DNA of 64,000 bases from Streptacidiphilus albus JL83 (GCF_000744705.1 NZ_JQML01000001.1:7574017-7638016), one strand, 5' to 3'. Shown: positions 27,133-35,900, counted from the stretch's first letter. Numbers and translations are program-made. The notes: generated by a model from the sequence alone, not told the origin.

Positions 27133-27991
27133 AGCAGTGCAGGACGAGTACTACCACGACCTCAGCTACCGCGAGGGCACTCCGCTGGTCGGCACCAGGG
27201 AGGGCGTCGCGCTCTACCACGAGTCCACCGGTGAGGGCGTCGCCATCACGACGCTCAACAACTTCTTCTTCACCGCCCCGTTCTGGCGGGACTACACCGA
27301 CGAGCTCGCCAAGCACTACCGCGTCGTCAGCTACGACCTGGCCAACCACGGCCACTCCACCCGGCTGGAGCAGGAGCCGACCTGGGAGGAGCACGTCGCG
27401 GACCTGGTGGGGCTGCTCGACGCCCTGGAGATCGACTCGACCTACCTGCTCGCCTCGTCGGCCTCCACCCAGCTCGCCCGTGACGTGGCCCTCGCCCACC
27501 CGGACCGGGTGCGGGGCCTGGTGCTGGCCGGACCGGTCGTCGGCCCGCAGATACGGCGTCACCGGATGCTCCAGCGGGCCTGGCTGCGGACGCTGAACAG
27601 CAACGACATTCCCGTGCTGTTCAGCCACATGTACCCCGAGTTCGTCAGCACCCAGATGATCGAGGAGTACGGCGTACCGGGCTACCTCGGCCTCCGCGAG
27701 AGCTTCGTGGCCATGTCGACGCCCGAGGAGCTCAACAACGGCCTGGCGCTGGCCCAGCAGGGGGACCCCAGCTCCGAGCTGCTGACCCGGATCCAGGCGC
27801 CGACGCTGATCGCCCTGGGCGACGACGACATCCTGCTCGGCCCGACCGCGGGCCACGAGCTGGCCGCACTGTTCCCCAACGGCCGCTGCGTGATCATGCC
27901 CAAGGCCGGCCACGTGCCCTTCCTCGACGACGTCCTGGGCTTCCAGGAGCTGGTGCGGAAGTTCATCGAGGAAGCGGAAGACAATGCCTGA
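27122..27991 (+). CDS. Alpha/beta hydrolase
   Basis: 289-residue alpha/beta-hydrolase fold protein. The nucleophile elbow reads LLASSASTQLA (Ser113) rather than GxSxG, with an acidic residue in ALGDDDILLG and His in KAGHVPFLD, so a Ser-Asp-His triad is intact. YDLANHGHST is the usual oxyanion-side strand. Within an operon of free carrier proteins and no TE-containing NRPS, it may release the finished residue from its carrier, as Bhp does in beta-hydroxytyrosine formation (inference). Esterase or haloalkane-type activities remain possible. Confidence 0.85.
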   Translation: MSAEAVQDEYYHDLSYREGTPLVGTREGVALYHESTGEGVAITTLNNFFFTAPFWRDYTDELAKHYRVVSYDLANHGHSTRLEQEPTWEEHVADLVGLLDALEIDSTYLLASSASTQLARDVALAHPDRVRGLVLAGPVVGPQIRRHRMLQRAWLRTLNSNDIPVLFSHMYPEFVSTQMIEEYGVPGYLGLRESFVAMSTPEELNNGLALAQQGDPSSELLTRIQAPTLIALGDDDILLGPTAGHELAALFPNGRCVIMPKAGHVPFLDDVLGFQELVRKFIEEAEDNA

Positions 27992-28238
27992 CACCGCGGC
28001 GGAGGTCCGGCAGCAGATTCGGGAGGTGCTGGTCGGCGTGTTCGGCGGCCCCTCCTTCGTCAGCCAACTGCAGGACGCCGGCTCGCTGCGCGAGGCCGGA
28101 GTCCCCTCCACCGCGCTGGTCGCCCTGCTGGTGGCGATGGAGGACGCCTTCGGCTTCCAGTGGGACGACGACGTCCGGCCCGAGGTGCTGCGCTCGATCG
28201 ACTCACTGGCAGGCCACGTCCTGGCCCTGCGCAACTGA
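27984..28238 (+). CDS. Second carrier protein
   Basis: 84-residue carrier protein overlapping the hydrolase gene by 8 bp. The likely phosphopantetheine Ser42 is in AGVPSTALVALLVAMEDAFG; Val-Pro replaces the usual Asp before Ser, but flanking helices 2 and 3 are well conserved. It is distinct from the first carrier, so the cassette holds two separately addressed carriers, perhaps one for the amino acid and one for an acyl acceptor or a later intermediate. Confidence 0.8.
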   Translation: MPDTAAEVRQQIREVLVGVFGGPSFVSQLQDAGSLREAGVPSTALVALLVAMEDAFGFQWDDDVRPEVLRSIDSLAGHVLALRN

Positions 28239-28249
28239 GGGCCCACGCG

Positions 28250-28816
28250 GTGATCGTCGAGTCGGCCGCTCCCCGGGGCGCGGCACCGCTGATGTCCATG
28301 GAGACGTCCCGGGTGGCGCCGCCCCACGGACCGGCCGAGCAGTTCGCCGCCGGCCGTCGGGCGGCCGCCGCGGCCCTGGCCGCGGCCGGATCGGCCGGGC
28401 GGACGGTGGAGCGGGCCCGGGACGGCCGGCCGCTCTTCCCCCAGGGGTTCGCCGGTTCGATCTCCCACACCGGGCGGCTCGCGGTCGCCCTGGTGGTCCC
28501 CGGCGCCGAGGCGGTCGGCGTCGACATCGAGACCGCGGCCGTCACCCCCCGGATGGCCGCGTTCGTCCTGCGGGAACAGGAGCGCCGACTGCTGCTCGCC
28601 CCGGCCGGGCCCTACACCGCCCGGGACCTGTTCGCCGCCAAGGAGGCCGCCTTCAAGGCGCTGAACTGCATCGGCACGCTGGGGGAGTTCCTGTTCTGGC
28701 AGATCCAACTCAGCCGTCCCGAGGGCGTGCTGACCGCAACGTACCGCGGCGAATCGGTGCCGGTGTGGATCCACCCGCAGGCGGACCTGTCGTCCGCCGT
28801 GGCGATCCGGCGCTGA
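28250..28816 (+). CDS. 4'-phosphopantetheinyl transferase (Sfp type)
   Basis: 188 residues with PPTase signatures: SISHTGRLAVA (~70), the magnesium-binding GVDIET (Asp92, Glu94) and FAAKEAAFKAL (Lys131, Glu132). It converts apo-carrier proteins to holo form with CoA. The GTG follows GAGGG at a good distance; an ATG 42 bp later is an alternative. Its place 11 bp after a carrier gene suggests a dedicated enzyme for the two unusual carriers, although it could also serve the NRPS genes in the window. Confidence 0.9.
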   Translation: MIVESAAPRGAAPLMSMETSRVAPPHGPAEQFAAGRRAAAAALAAAGSAGRTVERARDGRPLFPQGFAGSISHTGRLAVALVVPGAEAVGVDIETAAVTPRMAAFVLREQERRLLLAPAGPYTARDLFAAKEAAFKALNCIGTLGEFLFWQIQLSRPEGVLTATYRGESVPVWIHPQADLSSAVAIRR

Positions 28817-28900
28817 AGCCCGACTCCGCTGCCCATCCGCCCCCGTACGAGCGTGATCCGTCGCTCGGTTCCGGACCGTCGCCCCCATCTGGAGACCCTC

Positions 28901-30391
28901 ATGACCGGCACACCCCTGCCCGGGGGGAGCGAACGCTTCCAGCGCACGCTGACCACCCCGAAGATCGTATTCATCGTCATCGCCGCGGCCGCCCCGCTGG
29001 CCGCGATGGTGTTCACCGTCCCGCTCGCCTTCGCCATCGGCACCGGCCCCGGTGTGCCGGCCATGTTCATCTTCGCGGGCCTGACCCTGCTGTGCTTCTC
29101 CGCCGGATATGCGGCCATCGCGCGGCGGATCAGCCACATGGGCGGCTTCTACACCCACATCGCGCACGGCCTGGGCCGCCGTGCGGCGGCCGGGGCGGGA
29201 ATGCTCGCGGTGCTCTCCTACAACGCCGCCACGGTCGGCGTCCTCGGCGCGTTCGCCTACTTCGCCCAGCACGTGGCCGCGGACCACGGGCTGAACCTGC
29301 CCTGGCAGGTGTGGGCCGGAGCCGGCCTGCTCCTGGTCGCCCTGCTCGGCTACCAGGAGGCCGACCTCAGCGCCCGGCTGCTGTCCGTCTGCATGGTGTG
29401 CGAGATCACCATCCTGGTCGCACTGGACATCGCCATCCTGGTCCGCCACGGCGGCGCGGCCCTGCCGTCCGCCTCCTTCGCCCCCGACAACGTCTTCGCC
29501 CCCGGACTCGGCGTCGCCGTGATGTTCGGCTTCGCCTCCTTCCTGGGCTTCGAATCGGCCGCCCTGTACGGCGAGGAGGCCAAGGCGCCCCACCGCAGCG
29601 TGCCCCGCGCCACCGTGATCGCGGTCCTGATCGTCGCCGCCTTCTACGCCCTGACCAGCTGGGTCGCCGTCGGCGCGCTGGGCCCCGGGCAGGTACGCGC
29701 CCAGGCCTCGAACCACCTCGGCGACCTGTTCTTCCGGCTCAGCGACAGCTACCTGGGCCACTCCGCCACCCTCGCCATGCAGATCCTGCTGTGCACCAGC
29801 CTGTTCGCCTCCTGGCTGGCGCTGCACAACGCCTCCAACCGGTACATGTACGCGCTGAGCCGTGACGGGCTGATGCCGGCCGGCCTCAGCGCCACTCCCA
29901 CGGGGCGCAGCTCCGTGCACCGGGCCAGCGTGACCCAGACCGTCTTCAGCACGGTGACGGTCGCCCTGTTCGCGGCCGCGGGCCTCGACCCCTACGTGAA
30001 CATGTCGACCAGCATGCTGGGGCTGGGCACCCTCGGCATCATCCTGCTGCAGGCCCTGGCCTCGACAGCGGTGATCGGCTACTTCCGCAACCGGCGCGAG
30101 GGACGCTGGCAGACCCTCGTCGCGCCCGCGCTGGGAGCCCTGGGACTGATCACCGCGGCGGTTCTGGTGGTGTCGAACTTCGACGTGCTGACCGGAACCA
30201 CCAATCCCGCCGTCACCGCCCTGCCGTGGCTCCTGCTGGTCGTCGTCGGCCTCGGCGTCGCCTACGCCTCCTGGCTGCGCTCGGCCCGCCCGGACCAGTA
30301 CGCGCGCCTGGGCGGCGGGTCCGTGCCGGCGCAGCCGCTCACCGTCCCGGTCAAGGAACCTTCCGGCAGCCTCTCCCAGACAGCGCCGTGA
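28901..30391 (+). CDS. APC-family amino acid permease
   Basis: 496-residue integral membrane transporter with about 12 hydrophobic segments and APC-superfamily features: VFTVPLAFAIGTGPGVPAMF in the first helices, GFASFLGFESAALYGEEAK in helix 6, and NRYMYALSRDGLMP. It probably imports, or exchanges, an amino acid or amine across the cell membrane. Position between the carrier/PPTase genes and a PLP decarboxylase suggests supply of the decarboxylase substrate or exchange of amino acid for amine (inference). Start ATG has TGGAGA upstream. Confidence 0.88.
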   Translation: MTGTPLPGGSERFQRTLTTPKIVFIVIAAAAPLAAMVFTVPLAFAIGTGPGVPAMFIFAGLTLLCFSAGYAAIARRISHMGGFYTHIAHGLGRRAAAGAGMLAVLSYNAATVGVLGAFAYFAQHVAADHGLNLPWQVWAGAGLLLVALLGYQEADLSARLLSVCMVCEITILVALDIAILVRHGGAALPSASFAPDNVFAPGLGVAVMFGFASFLGFESAALYGEEAKAPHRSVPRATVIAVLIVAAFYALTSWVAVGALGPGQVRAQASNHLGDLFFRLSDSYLGHSATLAMQILLCTSLFASWLALHNASNRYMYALSRDGLMPAGLSATPTGRSSVHRASVTQTVFSTVTVALFAAAGLDPYVNMSTSMLGLGTLGIILLQALASTAVIGYFRNRREGRWQTLVAPALGALGLITAAVLVVSNFDVLTGTTNPAVTALPWLLLVVVGLGVAYASWLRSARPDQYARLGGGSVPAQPLTVPVKEPSGSLSQTAP

Positions 30392-30435
30392 CTGCGGCTC
30401 GAACCGGGAGCCACGCAGTGAAAGGATCAGCTCCA

Positions 30436-32151
30436 ATGGTCAGTGAAGCCGAGAACCTTGCGGACATCCCCTTCGGTCCCGAAGACACGCCGTGGCAGAA
30501 GACCTTCAGCAGCCTACGGGTCGTCGGCGGCCGTCCCTACGGCACTCCGCCGTCCAGCGACCCCCGGACCGCCTACCTCGGCGTTCCCGAAGTACCGCAC
30601 CACAAGGTGCAGTTGCCGCCCTCCGGACTGGACGCGGAGCAGTACACCGAGGCCGAGTCGCTGTTCCGCCGTCACATAGACACCCAGACCCGCAACTTCG
30701 CCGGCTACCAGGTCACCAGCGCCCTCGACTACGAGCAGCGCCTGGGGCACTACCTCAACCGGCACCTCAACAACGTCGGGGACCCCTACCAGTCCAACTC
30801 GTACACGCTCAACTCCAAGGTGCTCGAACGGGCCGTGCTCGACTACTTCGCCTCGCTGTGGCACGCGAAGTGGCCGCACGACCCGGAGGATCCCGAGTCG
30901 TACTGGGGCTACGTGCTGACCATGGGCGCCAGCGAGGGCAACCTGTACGGCCTGTGGAACGCGCGGGACTACCTGTCGGGCAAGCCCCTGCGCACCCAGC
31001 ACCGCGAGCCGGGCCGGGACGGCGCCGAGCAGGCGCCGCAGGGCGAAGGTCCGAACGCCTTCCACCCCGTGGCGTTCTTCTCCGAGGACACCCACTACTC
31101 GCTGACCAAGGCCGTACGGGCACTGGACATCGACACCTTCCACGACCTGGGCTCCACGCGGTACCCCGACGACAACCCCCTGGCGCCGGGCGCCCCCTGG
31201 CCGCGGAAGGTGCCCTCGACCGCGGACGGCGCCATCGACATCGAGCAACTCGGGCTCCTGGTGCGGTTCTTCGCCAGCCGGGGCTACCCCGTCCTGGTCA
31301 GCCTCAACTACGGGTCCACCTTCAAGGGCGCCTACGACGACGTCGAGGCGGTCGCCCGCACGGTGCGCGGCATCTGCGCCGAGTACGGGCTGGACCACCG
31401 GCGCGTCCACCAGGACCGCGACGCCAACGGCAACCATGACGAGCGGTCGGGATTCTGGCTGCACGTCGACGGGGCCCTCGGCGCCGGTTACACGCCCTAC
31501 CTGGAGATGGCCCGGGACGCCGGCATGGTGGAGCAGGCGCCGCCGGTCTTCGACTTCCGCCTCTCCGACCTGCACTCACTGACCATGAGCGGCCACAAGT
31601 GGATGGGCACGCCGTGGGCCTGCGGGGTGTTCATGACCCGCACCGGACTGCAGATGGCCCCGCCCGGGGCCTCGGAGTACATCGGCGCCGCCGACACCAC
31701 CTTCGCGGGCTCCCGCAACGGCTTCTCCTCGCTGCTGATGTGGGACCACCTGGCCCGCAACTCCTACGACGACCAGGCCCGGGTCGCGGCCGAGTGCGAC
31801 GGCCTCGCCGCCTACACCCACCAGCAACTCCTGCTGCTGCAGCAGCAGCTGGGCCAGGACCTGTGGGTGGCCCGCAGCCCGCAGGCGCTGACGGTACGGT
31901 TCCGCCAGCCGCACCCGGACATCGTCCGCCGCTACTCGCTGGCCTGCGAGACCGTGCAGGTCGACGGCGCCGCCCGCACCTACGTCCACCTGTACGCGAT
32001 GCGCCACCTCACCAGGCAGCGCGTCGACGAACTCATCGGCGAGCTGCGACAGCCGGGCGCCTTCGCCCCGGCCCCGCCCACCGGCGCCACCGACGGCGGG
32101 GCGCGAGCGGCCCGACCGGCCGTACCGGTGGCCGACGCGATGGCGGGCTGA
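30436..32151 (+). CDS. PLP-dependent amino acid decarboxylase (VlmD-like)
   Basis: 571-residue group II-type PLP decarboxylase. The PLP Lys388 is in TMSGHKWMGTPWACG; upstream HVDGALGAGYTPYL supplies the cofactor-binding Asp, and LTMGASEGNLYGLWNARDYL matches the cofactor-binding stretch. The overall style is that of actinomycete histidine/valine decarboxylases; the valanimycin enzyme VlmD, which makes isobutylamine from valine, is the closest functional analogue I know. The extra C-terminal Ala/Pro tail looks disordered. It would supply an amine for condensation, possibly by the transglutaminase-like protein. Substrate unproven. AAAGGA lies 9 nt before the ATG. Confidence 0.85.
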   Translation: MVSEAENLADIPFGPEDTPWQKTFSSLRVVGGRPYGTPPSSDPRTAYLGVPEVPHHKVQLPPSGLDAEQYTEAESLFRRHIDTQTRNFAGYQVTSALDYEQRLGHYLNRHLNNVGDPYQSNSYTLNSKVLERAVLDYFASLWHAKWPHDPEDPESYWGYVLTMGASEGNLYGLWNARDYLSGKPLRTQHREPGRDGAEQAPQGEGPNAFHPVAFFSEDTHYSLTKAVRALDIDTFHDLGSTRYPDDNPLAPGAPWPRKVPSTADGAIDIEQLGLLVRFFASRGYPVLVSLNYGSTFKGAYDDVEAVARTVRGICAEYGLDHRRVHQDRDANGNHDERSGFWLHVDGALGAGYTPYLEMARDAGMVEQAPPVFDFRLSDLHSLTMSGHKWMGTPWACGVFMTRTGLQMAPPGASEYIGAADTTFAGSRNGFSSLLMWDHLARNSYDDQARVAAECDGLAAYTHQQLLLLQQQLGQDLWVARSPQALTVRFRQPHPDIVRRYSLACETVQVDGAARTYVHLYAMRHLTRQRVDELIGELRQPGAFAPAPPTGATDGGARAARPAVPVADAMAG

Positions 32152-32232
32152 CGCGGACTCACACCGCAATGACCTCCGAGGTGACGGGAACAGGCCCCGG
32201 GGGCCGTTCGCCGAGGCCGCCGCGGATGCGGC

Positions 32233-32262
32233 GGGCCCACGTGCTCCCGGGCACGTGGGCCC
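32233..32262 (+). terminator. Terminator hairpin with T-rich tail
   Basis: GGGCCCACGTGC pairs perfectly with GCACGTGGGCCC across a 6-nt loop and is followed by TTCCTTTC. It lies between the decarboxylase and halogenase genes, so the halogenase may have its own promoter or be reached by readthrough. Confidence 0.7.
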
Positions 32263-32320
32263 TTCCTTTCCGCGGCCGGCTCCGTCCCCCGGATGCCTTG
32301 AGCCATGACCGAGGAGAGAC

Positions 32321-33286
32321 ATGTCCGCTCAGCAGCACGACTTCCGGCTCACCGCCGACGAGGTGGCGGAGTTCCACCGGACTGGGTACGCGGGCCCGTT
32401 CACCCTCTACCAGCCCGACGAGATCGAGCGGGAGTGGGCCAGGACCCGCCAGGACCTCGCGGACCGCAGCGGCGCGGTGTACCGGTCCGCGAGCGACGGC
32501 TCGGGGGCGGCGGACGTGTCCAACTACGACCGGCACCTCGACAACGCCTTCCTCGCCGACCACATCACCCAGCCGCGGATCGTGGACCGGGTCGCCTCCG
32601 TGCTCGGCCCCGACGTGCTGTGCTGGCGCTCGGACTTCTTCCCCAAGTACCCGGGGAACGAGGGCACCGACTGGCACCAGGCCGCCACCTTCGCCAACGC
32701 CTCCGGTCGGCCCCAGATCCAGTGGCCGGCGGGCCCGGGCCCGGGCGGCGCCCTCACCGTGTGGTGCGCGTTCACCGACGCCACCGCCGACATGGGCGGC
32801 CTGCAGTTCATCCCCGGCACCCACCGCACCATGCACTACGACGAGACCAAGCGGATGCGCTACGACCCGGTCCGGAACGTCTCCCTGGTGAAGAACGGCG
32901 TCCGGCGCGGTTTCTTCGGCTACGACTACCGCGAGCTCCAGATCGACCCGCACTGGCAGCCGGACGAGTCCGAGGCGGTCTCCATGGAGCTGCGGGCCGG
33001 GCAGTTCGTCGTCTTCTGGTCGCGCCTGATGCATGCCTCGCACCCGCACAGCGGCCGGACCAGGCAGATGCGGATGGGCTTCTCGGCCCGCTACGTGCCC
33101 GCGTCGGTGCGGGTCTACCCCGGGGCCTCGGAGGTCGAGGAGTACGGCGCCCGGGTGAGCCTGGACCGGTACGGGACGGTGCTGGTCAGCGGCGAGGACT
33201 GCTTCGGCCACAACCGGGTGGCCACGAGCACCACCGCCGGTCATCTCTTCCGCCGCCGCAACGGCGGCGTGCCCATGGGCTCCTGA
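32321..33286 (+). CDS. Fe(II)/2-oxoglutarate halogenase (SyrB2 type)
   Basis: 321 residues of the PhyH fold. In the iron site the usual HxD is replaced by H119-Q-A121 (TDWHQAATF), the hallmark of chlorinating enzymes such as SyrB2 and CytC3, where Ala leaves room for chloride; the second iron His is probably H238 in LMHASHPHSG. Segments RGFFGYDYRELQIDP and RQMRMGFSARYVP are also shared with SyrB2-type enzymes. Those enzymes chlorinate aliphatic amino acids tethered to carrier proteins, which fits the two free carriers upstream. GAGGAGAGAC precedes the ATG. A hydroxylase is unlikely given the Ala. Confidence 0.85.
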   Translation: MSAQQHDFRLTADEVAEFHRTGYAGPFTLYQPDEIEREWARTRQDLADRSGAVYRSASDGSGAADVSNYDRHLDNAFLADHITQPRIVDRVASVLGPDVLCWRSDFFPKYPGNEGTDWHQAATFANASGRPQIQWPAGPGPGGALTVWCAFTDATADMGGLQFIPGTHRTMHYDETKRMRYDPVRNVSLVKNGVRRGFFGYDYRELQIDPHWQPDESEAVSMELRAGQFVVFWSRLMHASHPHSGRTRQMRMGFSARYVPASVRVYPGASEVEEYGARVSLDRYGTVLVSGEDCFGHNRVATSTTAGHLFRRRNGGVPMGS

Positions 33287-33310
33287 GGCCGGCCCGCAGC
33301 CGTCCGGATC

Positions 33311-33348
33311 GTGGCGCAGCGCACCGGTGGTCCGGTGCGCTGCGCCAC
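33311..33348. terminator. Bidirectional terminator hairpin
   Basis: A perfect 17-bp stem (GTGGCGCAGCGCACCGG and its complement) with a TGGT loop lies between the converging halogenase and lipase-like genes. It closes the rightward cassette. Confidence 0.88.
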
Positions 33349-33369
33349 GCGTGCTGTGCCCCCGTCGGG

Positions 33370-34302
33370 CTACTGCGCCGAGGGCGCCGAGGCCAGCATC
33401 CGTTCCAGGGCGGCCAGCACGTTGTCCGTCGCCTGGCCGGCGGCCGGTACGGTGCCGGCCATGAGGAGGTATCCGTGCACCAGGCCCTCGGCGGGCACGT
33501 GGTGCACCACGGCGCCGTGGGCGGTCAGCCGCGCCGCCAGTTCGACGCCCTCGTCGTGCAGCGGGTCGAACTCGGCCGTGCCGACCACCGTGGGCGGCAG
33601 CCCGTGGAGATCGGCGCCCAGCAGGTCGATCTCCGGGTCCCTGCGGCGCGCCGGGTCCGGCACGTACAGGTCGTAGTACCAGCGCAGGTCGTCGACGTCC
33701 GAGAGGTACCCCGAGCCGTACTCGCGGGCGGAGCGGGACCGCAGCTCCGGATCGGCCGGTGGATAGACCAGCAGCTGCGCGGCGAACCCGATGCCGCCGT
33801 GGTCGCGGTGGTGCATCGAGATCCCCACGGCCAGGGCCCCGCCCGCACTGTCCCCGGCGATCACGTGGTGGCGGCCGGGGAAGGCGCGGTCCGCCCACTC
33901 GGACGCGGCGATGCCGTCCCGGAGCGGGCCGGGGTGCGGATGCTCCGGCGCACGGCGGTAGTCGACGGAGACGACGACCGCGCCCAGTCCGTCGGCGATG
34001 CGACGGCAGACCGGGTCGTGGGTGTCGACGTCACCGACCGTCCAGCCGCCCCCGTGCAGGTACGTCACCAGACGCCCCCGGTCGGTGGGCGGCAGGTAGG
34101 TCCGGACGCCGAACTCGCCGTCGCCGCCGTCGATCAGCTGGTCCTTGGTCTCGATGCCCGCGTCCCGGACGCCCGCACTGAGCTGGGTCGCCTGTGCGCT
34201 GTAGCGCTCGCGCAGCTGCGCGACGGGGAGGTTGCGCGCCGGTTCGGGTCGGCTGCCCGCCTGCCACTGGATCAGGGCGCGGACGAAACGGTCCATGGCC
34301 AC
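33370..34302 (-). CDS. HSL-family alpha/beta hydrolase (esterase/lipase-like)
   Basis: 310-residue esterase of the hormone-sensitive-lipase group: HGGGW oxyanion motif, GDSAGG nucleophile elbow, Asp in AEFDPLHDEG and His in GLVHGYL. No signal peptide, so it is cytoplasmic. The GTG start is preferred because AAGGAG lies 7 nt upstream; the ATG two codons later is the alternative. It follows the KAS III-like gene on the same strand by 110 bp, suggesting a two-gene unit. Substrate unknown; deacylation of a pathway intermediate or resistance-type hydrolysis are possible. Confidence 0.9.
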   Translation of the reverse strand: MAMDRFVRALIQWQAGSRPEPARNLPVAQLRERYSAQATQLSAGVRDAGIETKDQLIDGGDGEFGVRTYLPPTDRGRLVTYLHGGGWTVGDVDTHDPVCRRIADGLGAVVVSVDYRRAPEHPHPGPLRDGIAASEWADRAFPGRHHVIAGDSAGGALAVGISMHHRDHGGIGFAAQLLVYPPADPELRSRSAREYGSGYLSDVDDLRWYYDLYVPDPARRRDPEIDLLGADLHGLPPTVVGTAEFDPLHDEGVELAARLTAHGAVVHHVPAEGLVHGYLLMAGTVPAAGQATDNVLAALERMLASAPSAQ

Positions 34303-34412
34303 GAGGGTTCTCCTTGAGTCGCACCGGCGGCGGATCCAACGGTGCGGATCCGCACAGCCGGCTGTACACGGGGTCGGCTTGAGCCGCTCCTCGTCGATGG
34401 GCGGCACCCTGG

Positions 34413-35495
34413 TCAGGCGCGAACCAGGTCCCTGACGTCGGCGGGCAGGTCGAAGTCGGTGGTGGTCTCGGGCCACTCCGGCACCGACTCGATCTCCAGC
34501 ACCGCCACGGTCACCGAGTAGCCGCCGCCGGTACCGATCATGAGCACGAGGTCGCCCGGACCGACCTCCTTCTTCTCCACCAGGCGGGCCACCCCCGCGC
34601 TCAGGTCGCCCGCGCCCATGTGCCCGGCGTGGCGGCCCCAGTTCCACAGGGTGCGCTCGGCCGGGATGTTCAGCGGCTTGAAGAACTGGGCCTCCATCAT
34701 CCCGTGGCCCATGTTGGGCACCAGGACCCGGGCGAAGTCGTCGACCCTGTGCCCGGTCCGGTCGAGCACCTTGGAGACGGCGCTCAGCAGCGTCTCCTCG
34801 GCGCGCTGCAGCACCGACTCCGACCCGACCTCCTCCAGGTACGACTTCTTGGGAGTGCGCAGGTTCTCGTTGGCGACCACCCCGTACGCGGTGGTGAACG
34901 GGGCAGTGCCCCGGTGCAGCGGCTCCAGGGAGGCATCGGTGGTCGACGCGACGGCGTGGATCCGGGCGAAACCGCCGGTCGTGGAGAGGACCAGCGCGGT
35001 GGCGCCGTCGCCGAAGGGGATGCCGTACGAACCTCGCCACCGGTCGAATCCGGGCGGGCAGAACCGGTCCGCGGTGGTGATCAGCGCGCTGGTGCCCCGG
35101 CCGGCTTCGAGCTGGGCCATCGCCAGATCGATCGCCGCCATGCCGCCGTTCGACATCCCCTCCAGGTTCAGCGCGAAGGCGTCGGTGATGCCAAGTTCGC
35201 GCTGGATGTAAGGAGCCGAATTCCAGTGGTGGTCGCGGCCCTGGTGGTATATCGATGCGTGCAGGATCAGATCGACCTGGTCTCCGACCACGGCCGCGGC
35301 CCGATCGAGGGCCTTTCGCCCCGCGATCACTCCCATGTCCGGAACCGGGACCTCGTCCGTGGCCACCGGCAGGCAGGGTATTTTATTGGTGTCGTTGTCG
35401 TTGGCGGGGTAGTTGCCGGCAGCCACTGCCGCCGCCGCCGATTCCGCCGGCGGAATCCAGGCTGCAGCGGACGCGATATAGACAGGAATATTCAT
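34413..35495 (-). CDS. KAS III-like enzyme with Ser in place of catalytic Cys
   Basis: 360-residue thiolase-fold protein of the ketoacyl-ACP synthase III family. At the nucleophile position the sequence is LEGMSNGGMAAI (Ser115) instead of Cys; the His (MGHGMMEAQ) and Asn/His region (WNWGRHAGHMGAGD) remain. Ser-containing relatives such as DpsC, and acyltransferases of the CerJ/ChlB3 group, transfer acyl groups rather than run normal fatty-acid priming. It may therefore acylate an amine or hydroxyl in the neighbouring pathway. GAAGAAG precedes the ATG. Confidence 0.85.
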   Translation of the reverse strand: MNIPVYIASAAAWIPPAESAAAAVAAGNYPANDNDTNKIPCLPVATDEVPVPDMGVIAGRKALDRAAAVVGDQVDLILHASIYHQGRDHHWNSAPYIQRELGITDAFALNLEGMSNGGMAAIDLAMAQLEAGRGTSALITTADRFCPPGFDRWRGSYGIPFGDGATALVLSTTGGFARIHAVASTTDASLEPLHRGTAPFTTAYGVVANENLRTPKKSYLEEVGSESVLQRAEETLLSAVSKVLDRTGHRVDDFARVLVPNMGHGMMEAQFFKPLNIPAERTLWNWGRHAGHMGAGDLSAGVARLVEKKEVGPGDLVLMIGTGGGYSVTVAVLEIESVPEWPETTTDFDLPADVRDLVRA

Positions 35496-35900
35496 CGTCC
35501 AATTCTTCTTCCGAGTGCGGTGAGCGCGATCATGCCGTGTGACCTGGGGCTCGGATCGCGGAGATTCATCGGGATGCGGCCATGCTACAATGCCGCCCCC
35601 GACCTCTCGTAGATGCATTTCTCATGACTTCAGGTGGCATCTGACTTCCGGTGGCACCGCCGACGCGGGGCACGGGTATCGGCGGGCGAATCGGATGCCG
35701 CGGCCGGAATTTTCGGGCCCGCCGCCACCGTCACCGAGGTTAGGGGCGGGCGCGCGAAAACGAAACACCCCGGCGGGCGCGTGAGAGATCCACGGAAAGC
35801 CGTGCGCGATGCACGTGGACGCGCCAGGGGCGTGTCTGAGAAACTGATCCGCGAAGGCCGGACTCGAATGTGCGACTGTCCACGGTGGGCAGTTGAACGG
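35496..35900. other. Intergenic region, no gene supported
   Basis: About 400 bp between the start of the KAS III-like gene and the end of the TetR gene, less GC-rich than the coding DNA near its left end. It probably contains the promoter for the leftward KAS III/esterase pair. No convincing open frame or hairpin was found. Confidence 0.5.

Noticed and set aside
27095-30436. A 1113-codon minus-strand open frame
   Set aside because: Antisense to hydrolase, carrier, PPTase and permease genes that all have recognisable motifs; composition (Gly, Arg, Gln-rich) is that of a shadow frame.
35826-35855. Sequence GGGGCGTGTCTGAGAAACTG resembling an insertion-sequence end
   Set aside because: No matching inverted end, target duplication or transposase fragment nearby.
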